The notes under the pieces are model-generated. The model did not search any database. It was not told the DNA's origin and saw only the letters and a program-made list of their open reading frames with translations. Of a DNA stretch of 64,000 bases, positions 58,666 through 64,000 are shown piece by piece. Position 1 is the stretch's first letter, and each line of letters begins with the position of its first letter. Source of the stretch: Nipponacmea schrenckii (lineage: Eukaryota; Mollusca; Gastropoda; Lottiidae); assembly GCA_030562195.1 (NCBI GenBank), contig CM060201.1, positions 28,254,067 to 28,318,066 of the forward strand. The letters are read 5' to 3'. Made by a program: the position numbers and the translations under genes.

Positions 58666-59379
58666 ATAACAATTTATTAGAATCGATTTTACAGCAAATA
58701 ACTGAAATGACACAAATATGTGGCTCCGTAATAAAAGAAAATGTTGGATAGCCGTGTTTGTCTCTGTGTGTAGGTGAGATTTTTTTAGAAGTAATAAAAT
58801 GATAAGGACACTAATAATTATATAGTGAAAAAAGATAGATGTGGGAAATGATAAATGGTCTAGTGGGAAATGTAATGTGGTGATTTCCAAAGATTAATTC
58901 TCGATATTATCGAAGGTAACGATCTCTTTCTCGGCTTGATACTTAATAATTATATTAAACTACGTTTAAAATTTGATGGTCATTCAATTGTTATGTTATA
59001 TGATATTAATAATGCATACGGTTCTCTGTGAATCACTTTAGTGATACGAATTCCTTAATGAGATATTAGATGGCAGTACTGTACCGAGAGAGATAACAAA
59101 TAAGATATCAGATAAAGTAAATTACACCACTTGTCGGTTAAAACAGTGATTTATTTTTCAATCAAGCCTTGGAACTGGTAATGAATATCAAAATTAATAT
59201 CCTTGTTACTGAATTATTCATTTATTAAAGTACATATACAAATATGTAGTTTCACTAATATCATTAATGAAGCGAGCAATGGGACAATCGGGCTAACGTG
59301 GAAGTAAAGAAAACAAAACGTCACTAAAATTCCCGAACTTTCTCCCATACTTTCAGTCAAATGAAATGAAACGATGTAG

Positions 59380-59480
59380 TTTTGCGCCCAACTTACCTAA
59401 TGGTCTAACGGGTAACACAATGCAGTGTTCAATGAGGGACAGTTTGCCCATTATTGCCCCATACGAACGACTAGACGCCT
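59380..59480 (+). repeat. Possible tRNA-derived SINE head
   Basis: AATGGTCTAACGGGTAACAC resembles an RNA polymerase III box A, followed by CAATGCAGTGTTCAATGAGG and TTTGCCC. A related stretch (CGCAGTGTGCAATGAGGGCA) occurs at 34918-34945. An A-rich tract follows at 59520-59580. No clear box B was found. Confidence 0.35.
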
Positions 59481-60944
59481 TTGTCATTTCGACGTTTAGG
59501 TTAGGCCGGACCAAGAAATCTTTTTTAAAAAGGCCAAAAAAAGGTAGCAAAACCAAAAGAAACAAAAAGGAAAAAAACCGGGGTAAGGAACTACGAATAG
59601 ATAACTTACCAATCGCTTGATATCGAATATTAAATTCCAACCCATAAGCTGTGACGATTAGTTTTTATAGACAAATTGAGACAGTATCAAATGAAATCGA
59701 GAAGGTAATAATAGAATAGATAAGCCTGATAAAATGACTTGATTTTATATCTTATTGCCCTATTGGTCCAATGGTTCCAGTAATTGACTAGATCGTTATA
59801 GATCGAGTACATTCAGGGTAGATCTTTAATGCTGACCGATCAATTCCCATTGAAGTCCTCTTAGGTAGATGCGATTCGATTGTAAGGACAGTCGAATCGG
59901 AGTATATGCAGTACAGTATATATGTACAGTATTTATTAGAAATTTTACAGTTCGTAGCATTCGTAGCCTTAACTCTTCAGATCACTCTGTGCATGAAAAG
60001 AGGGATTTTGGCGTATTATTTCCGTTGTATTTAAAAACCCATTTAATTTAAAATTAGCTATTGTTTTTCTCCATTGGACTAATCTTAATAAAGAAGTTTG
60101 CTTTAAAAATTCACCAAAAAATTTAACTGCCATTGCCTTTCATCACCAAAACATTGAGCGTAGTAATACACAAGTAACCATGTAAAAATAAACATGGCCG
60201 TCGCGCTATTAACGTCGATCATCTTCACGCTTGAACGTAAAATTCCAATTTTAATATGGAATTCTAATATGTAATAAAGTTTCCATTAGCCTTACCCAAA
60301 GCCAATCTAATACTCCCAGTCTCATACAAGAATAATTTGCAAAATGCGATATAAATCAATCGAATTAGGCCTGAGTGTACTGGCTATAGCCGGAGACCCA
60401 TTTGACCTAGTTACTCGCTTCAGTTTGAGAGCCTTAAAGTGCAGGTTTATGGATTGTTTAATATTAAGTTCCAAAATACTATACTTTTACCGGAAATTAA
60501 CTGAATTGAGTGTAAACTGTAGTCACCTATCAACATATGGAGCGGGCCTTCTTCTAGATTGGACTTTAAGGGCTATAGTTTCTTTCATTTTCTCAACTTT
60601 CCTACTTGTTTACATGCGGTCAGGTCTAGCCGAATCACCTCTACGTTGTTCAATTGTACCCGCGTTCATTAAATTTCATGATTTTGTTGCTTTTCATCGT
60701 TAAAGACGGAATTCATACCAAAATGTTTTATATTTATTGATAAATGAATTAATTTATAAAGATTAAACATAAAATAAGATTAAATTGATTTTTCTTACAT
60801 TTTGAGAGCTTTCCCCTGCGAACTATATTCTGACGAAAAGAAAATGGCTATTCCATCAACAAGATCAACTCCAGCGACAAAGGCGGGTAATATGAAATTT
60901 TCACGCAAAGAGTAGAACTTGTCGTGGTGACAGGTTTTGAAAAC

Positions 60945-61062
60945 GTAAATATAAGCAATAAACGGTCACCCTATGGCGGTTATGGTCGTATATCAGGACA
61001 AAGGTTGGATGGAAATTAAATGAAGCGCGTTAGCGTGGCCGTTTATTGCTTAAATATACACC
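60945..61062. mobile_element. Fold-back remnant with about 25-bp arms
   Basis: The left arm AATATAAGCAATAAACGGTC (from about 60948) is matched by the reverse complement of GGCCGTTTATTGCTTAAATA (about 61038-61057). The loop contains GAAGCGCGTTAGCG. Confidence 0.6.
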
Positions 61063-62325
61063 CACGAGACGTACGTACACATGTGCTCGTAAACATTTTA
61101 AAGGGCACAATTCTAAAGGGGTTTTGACGAAACGTGGTTCGAGTGGTTTTTTTAAAATCACTCAAGAAGGAGTCAATCCTTGACAATCAAAACTACACTT
61201 TATGTTAGTTATTTTCACTTTTTAGCTCGTAAAAACTCTAGAAGGCACACTTTGACAGACTGAGTCAAAACCTGGTGAAATTGCTTATATTCAATCTTAA
61301 AAAAAGAAGCATTTATTGTCTTTGGAAAAATTCACCCCAAATCAATTATAGCTGTATATCTTTCTATTTGTCATTTTCCTGATCGCGCTTTGAATAGACC
61401 ATAACTTGTCCATTTACTGCTTACCAATTAGTCTTTGATTTACCTAAGAATGAAACCTTTGAATAGACACCTGGCTGCATGTCACACATAATTCAAATGA
61501 TACCACAATGCATCACTCGACTATATTCAAGGCTTAAGGCAATAGAGAAAGAAGAAATCAGGGTGAAGTCGATCAATTTAATATCTAAGATGTGACACAT
61601 GTAATTGAGTTTTGTTCTTCCTTTGAGTAATTTAACCAGAATGTCAACAGTAATAGTCTTGATAGAGAAAACTTAAATAAGATTTTGGTGAATGATCTCT
61701 ATAGCTCTTTTCACAACTTGAGGCATTCAGACATCAATAAAGGTTATGTTTGATCTATCGTGGGGAGTACAGGACCTTTTACATTGAATATTATTATCAA
61801 TCTCGAGCTCCCATTATATTGAAGAACCATTCGTGAGCAGGCACAATACAATAACTTGAGAAAAAGAACAAATTGTCCGGAATGATAATGAATTCGATCA
61901 AAAATTTCCATTGTAAATTCAAATATTTTTAATTGTATGATAATTATTGTTTTATTTAAAAAAAAAGCCAATTTTCTTACATCATACACTAAGACTAGTA
62001 TTCGAACTTTCTAGTTGTATGAACCCCAGACTTGCGTAAAATTCAACCTCATTTATGACCTTTCTCTAATGCTCTTTATGTCTATATTTTGACATATTTA
62101 CTAAGTCATTTTAAGCTTGATTAAAATTTAATCTTGTTTGGTAATTTGAGTCTATTAGACAAGCTTTTCTGTTCCTTGGAGAGTTTTACAGCTCAAAAAT
62201 ATTTTCATCTAGACTGGTGTGCCTTTTATTAAAAGATACATTTTTTTCCGGGGAGAGAGAATGTTAAACTATAGACGGTGTACAACGTTTGTCACAATGT
62301 TGTTGTTTCGCCCCCTACCCTTCCC

Positions 62326-62365
62326 GTTGTGCTATCGATGTGAAAATTTCCATCGATAGTACAAC
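62326..62365. repeat. Short inverted repeat
   Basis: GTTGTGCTATCGATG and CATCGATAGTACAAC form 15-bp arms with one mismatch around a 10-bp loop. Confidence 0.75.
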
Positions 62366-62411
62366 ATGAAGGTTATGAAACGGCGACTGTAACAAAATGT
62401 TTAATGATGTA

Positions 62412-62480
62412 CAGTGAAACCTGGCTATAACGAATCATGCGGAACCGAACGAATTAGTTCGTTATAGCCGAAATTCGTAA
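62412..62480 (+). mobile_element. pogo/Tigger-like terminal sequence (remnant)
   Basis: CAGTGAAACCTGGCTATAACGAA is the usual style of pogo-like ends, and GGCTATAACGAA is perfectly inverted as TTCGTTATAGCC about 25 bp later. No transposase is seen. Confidence 0.5.
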
Positions 62481-62615
62481 TATCATATAACTATATATTA
62501 GTTATATAACTGTTTTATGATATATGCCTATGATTTCAAGTAGGCGTTTAAGTTAAGTAATCAATGATAGAGTAAAAGCGTCAATGAGAATATAAAGTGA
62601 GACCTTCAATTCTCT

Positions 62616-63750
62616 CAATAAGATAAGATAGGTTTATTGCGTTAGCATGTGCATGTACAAAACATAATGCTGTAGCATTGACAAAATGTGCATAAATATA
62701 AAAACATTTCTTTTACAATATTTACAAGTAATCAATATTCATAAGTTATTATATACACATTTGATTATATTGTTCTCTTGTTTTCCAAGCATAAAATAAA
62801 TATTTTGATAGGTTTTTTATTATAGGTGGAGATTTATTACCCATAATTCTATAAAATTTAAACAAAGATGGCCAACTCCAACACGAACGGGGTAAATATT
62901 GATGTCTCAATTTCCTATATAGCGGACAACATAAAATAAAGTGAAATTCATCTTCTATCATTTTGGAATTACAACATTTACAAATTCGGTTATCTTTTGG
63001 GATATTCAGGTATCGCCCAACTTCAATATTTAGTTTCAGAGAACCCGATCTAAATTTACATAATATATTTCGAAACTTTTTATTTGGGATAACTTCTAAA
63101 TAATTAGCTCGAGAAAACGTTTCATAATATCTAGAATAATACTTAAGTTTACAGGAATTGTTTACCTCGGAAAACCACACTTGTATAAATTGGTCAATTA
63201 CTCGATTTTTTGCAAACGCAAAGTCAGCCAGAGTAACTGTATCTTGATTACGCCACATATATGAACATCCTAGGTTATCTAAACATTCTTTGATATTGGA
63301 AGCCCAGTTCTTGATACCTGTTTCAGACTGTTTCTTTAATAAAATATATATTTCAAATTTTAGACCACTTTTGCTAATTACCAATTGTAACCAGTATTTT
63401 AATATTTTTAATATATGAACAACATGGAATGGATAACGCCCAAGCTCACCCAGTAAAAAATTTATGGGTGTAGAGTTAGGAACGTTCAATATTCTCCTTA
63501 GAAATTTTCTGTGAACGCTTTCTATCTCTGACTGATTTAAAAAGCCCCAAACTTCACAACCATAGTTCAGAACGGGTGTTACTAAGGAATCAAATAATTT
63601 ACATAACACACTAATAGATAGGTGCTTGTCAATTACTTTAATGAAGAGAGAAGCAATAGCTTTTTGACCTTGTTCCGCAACACGTTTCTGAGTTTCATGA
63701 AATTTACCATTTTTATATAAAAGAACACCATGGCCATCGTCGACATTATT
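62616..63750 (-). mobile_element. 5'-truncated non-LTR retrotransposon (LINE), 3' end
   Basis: A minus-strand frame open from about 63750 to the stop at 62749 encodes the end of a LINE ORF2. Features are the post-RT motif SLVTPVLNYGCEVWG, a long helical stretch, and a zinc-knuckle-like tail CKCCNSKMIEDEFHFILCCP with LYRKLR, typical of Jockey/CR1/RTE-type elements. The element ends AATAAACCTATCTTATCTTATT, a short-repeat 3' tail at about 62616-62640. RT catalytic motifs and the endonuclease are absent, and an in-frame stop lies at about 63757, so it is a dead fragment. The clade is not determined. Confidence 0.85.
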
Positions 63751-64000
63751 GCTATGTTACTTTTGTGGTATTTCTACATTCCATTGTTCCACAGACACAA
63801 ATTTTCGACATCTCACGAAAAGCAATGGATAGACCCCTGCGATAATAGCAAAAGCTGCATTTCAGAAACCCAGTGTATTTCTTGGAAATACCAGTGAGAA
63901 GAAATATTGCTCCAGGTTGTAGCGTAGAATTTGAATAAGTAAAAAAAATCTAATAAATCAAGTTTAATAAATTGAATTGTTACGCTGATAAATGTTAATA

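Larger units (their letters stand above)
58700..62300. other. No gene recognised
   Basis: The longest ORF, 119 codons at 60344-60703 (+), has no family similarity and unremarkable composition. I leave it uncalled. Confidence 0.45.

Noticed and set aside
59353..59640. 95-codon minus ORF with a hydrophobic stretch and a GTAAGT donor inside
   Set aside because: It overlaps a probable SINE head and an A/T-rich tract; the hydrophobic run is the complement of poly-A-rich DNA.
60344..60703. 119-codon ORF
   Set aside because: No recognisable motif, ordinary composition, no supporting splice or promoter evidence.

Overview
This is an animal genome window, most probably from a shelled mollusc and plausibly a gastropod such as a limpet. 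The evidence is AT-rich DNA, genes split into short exons with GT-AG introns, many minisatellites, and two genes with the signal peptide / VWA / peritrophin-type chitin-binding / LamG layout of the molluscan shell-matrix family Pif/BMSP. The species cannot be fixed from the sequence alone. I assembled all exon models by eye from reading frame, splice sites, phase and family similarity.

Left end (1-14.9 kb): two homologous Pif/BMSP-like genes converge tail to tail. Gene A (+) enters already running from outside the window: three VWA exons, a Ser/Thr-rich linker with a chitin-binding domain (CBD), two Cys-rich exons and a four-exon LamG region, with its stop at 7036. Gene B (-) is complete: a 5' UTR exon, a signal-peptide exon at 14507, two VWA exons, an Asn/Gln/Gly-rich linker with a CBD, two Cys-rich exons and the LamG region, with its stop at 7923 (883 aa). 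Intron phases match throughout and several exons match in length, so the genes are inverted duplicates. Their linkers have diverged into unrelated low-complexity sequences. The proteins are presumably secreted into the shell or organic matrix, with VWA binding divalent metal or protein, CBD binding chitin and LamG binding glycans or protein.

Middle (18.3-25.2 kb): a divergent housekeeping pair shares about 250 bp of upstream DNA. DIABLO/Smac (-) has five exons and 244 aa. A prenylcysteine oxidase (PCYOX1-like, +) has five exons and 485 aa. DIABLO seems to lack the classical AVPI inhibitor-of-apoptosis (IAP) binding motif. The PCYOX1 signal peptide sits one base out of frame in this sequence.

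Right part (25.2-64 kb): almost gene-free. It holds a promoter plus a signal-peptide first exon of an unidentified secreted or membrane protein (+, 36365-36446), one candidate orphan terminal exon (-, 52090-52291), a 5'-truncated LINE (-, about 62.6-63.75 kb), several fold-back elements, pogo-like transposon ends, and dispersed repeats. At least fourteen unrelated tandem arrays (18 to 106 bp units, roughly 8 kb in total by my count) are scattered across the whole window, including inside introns.
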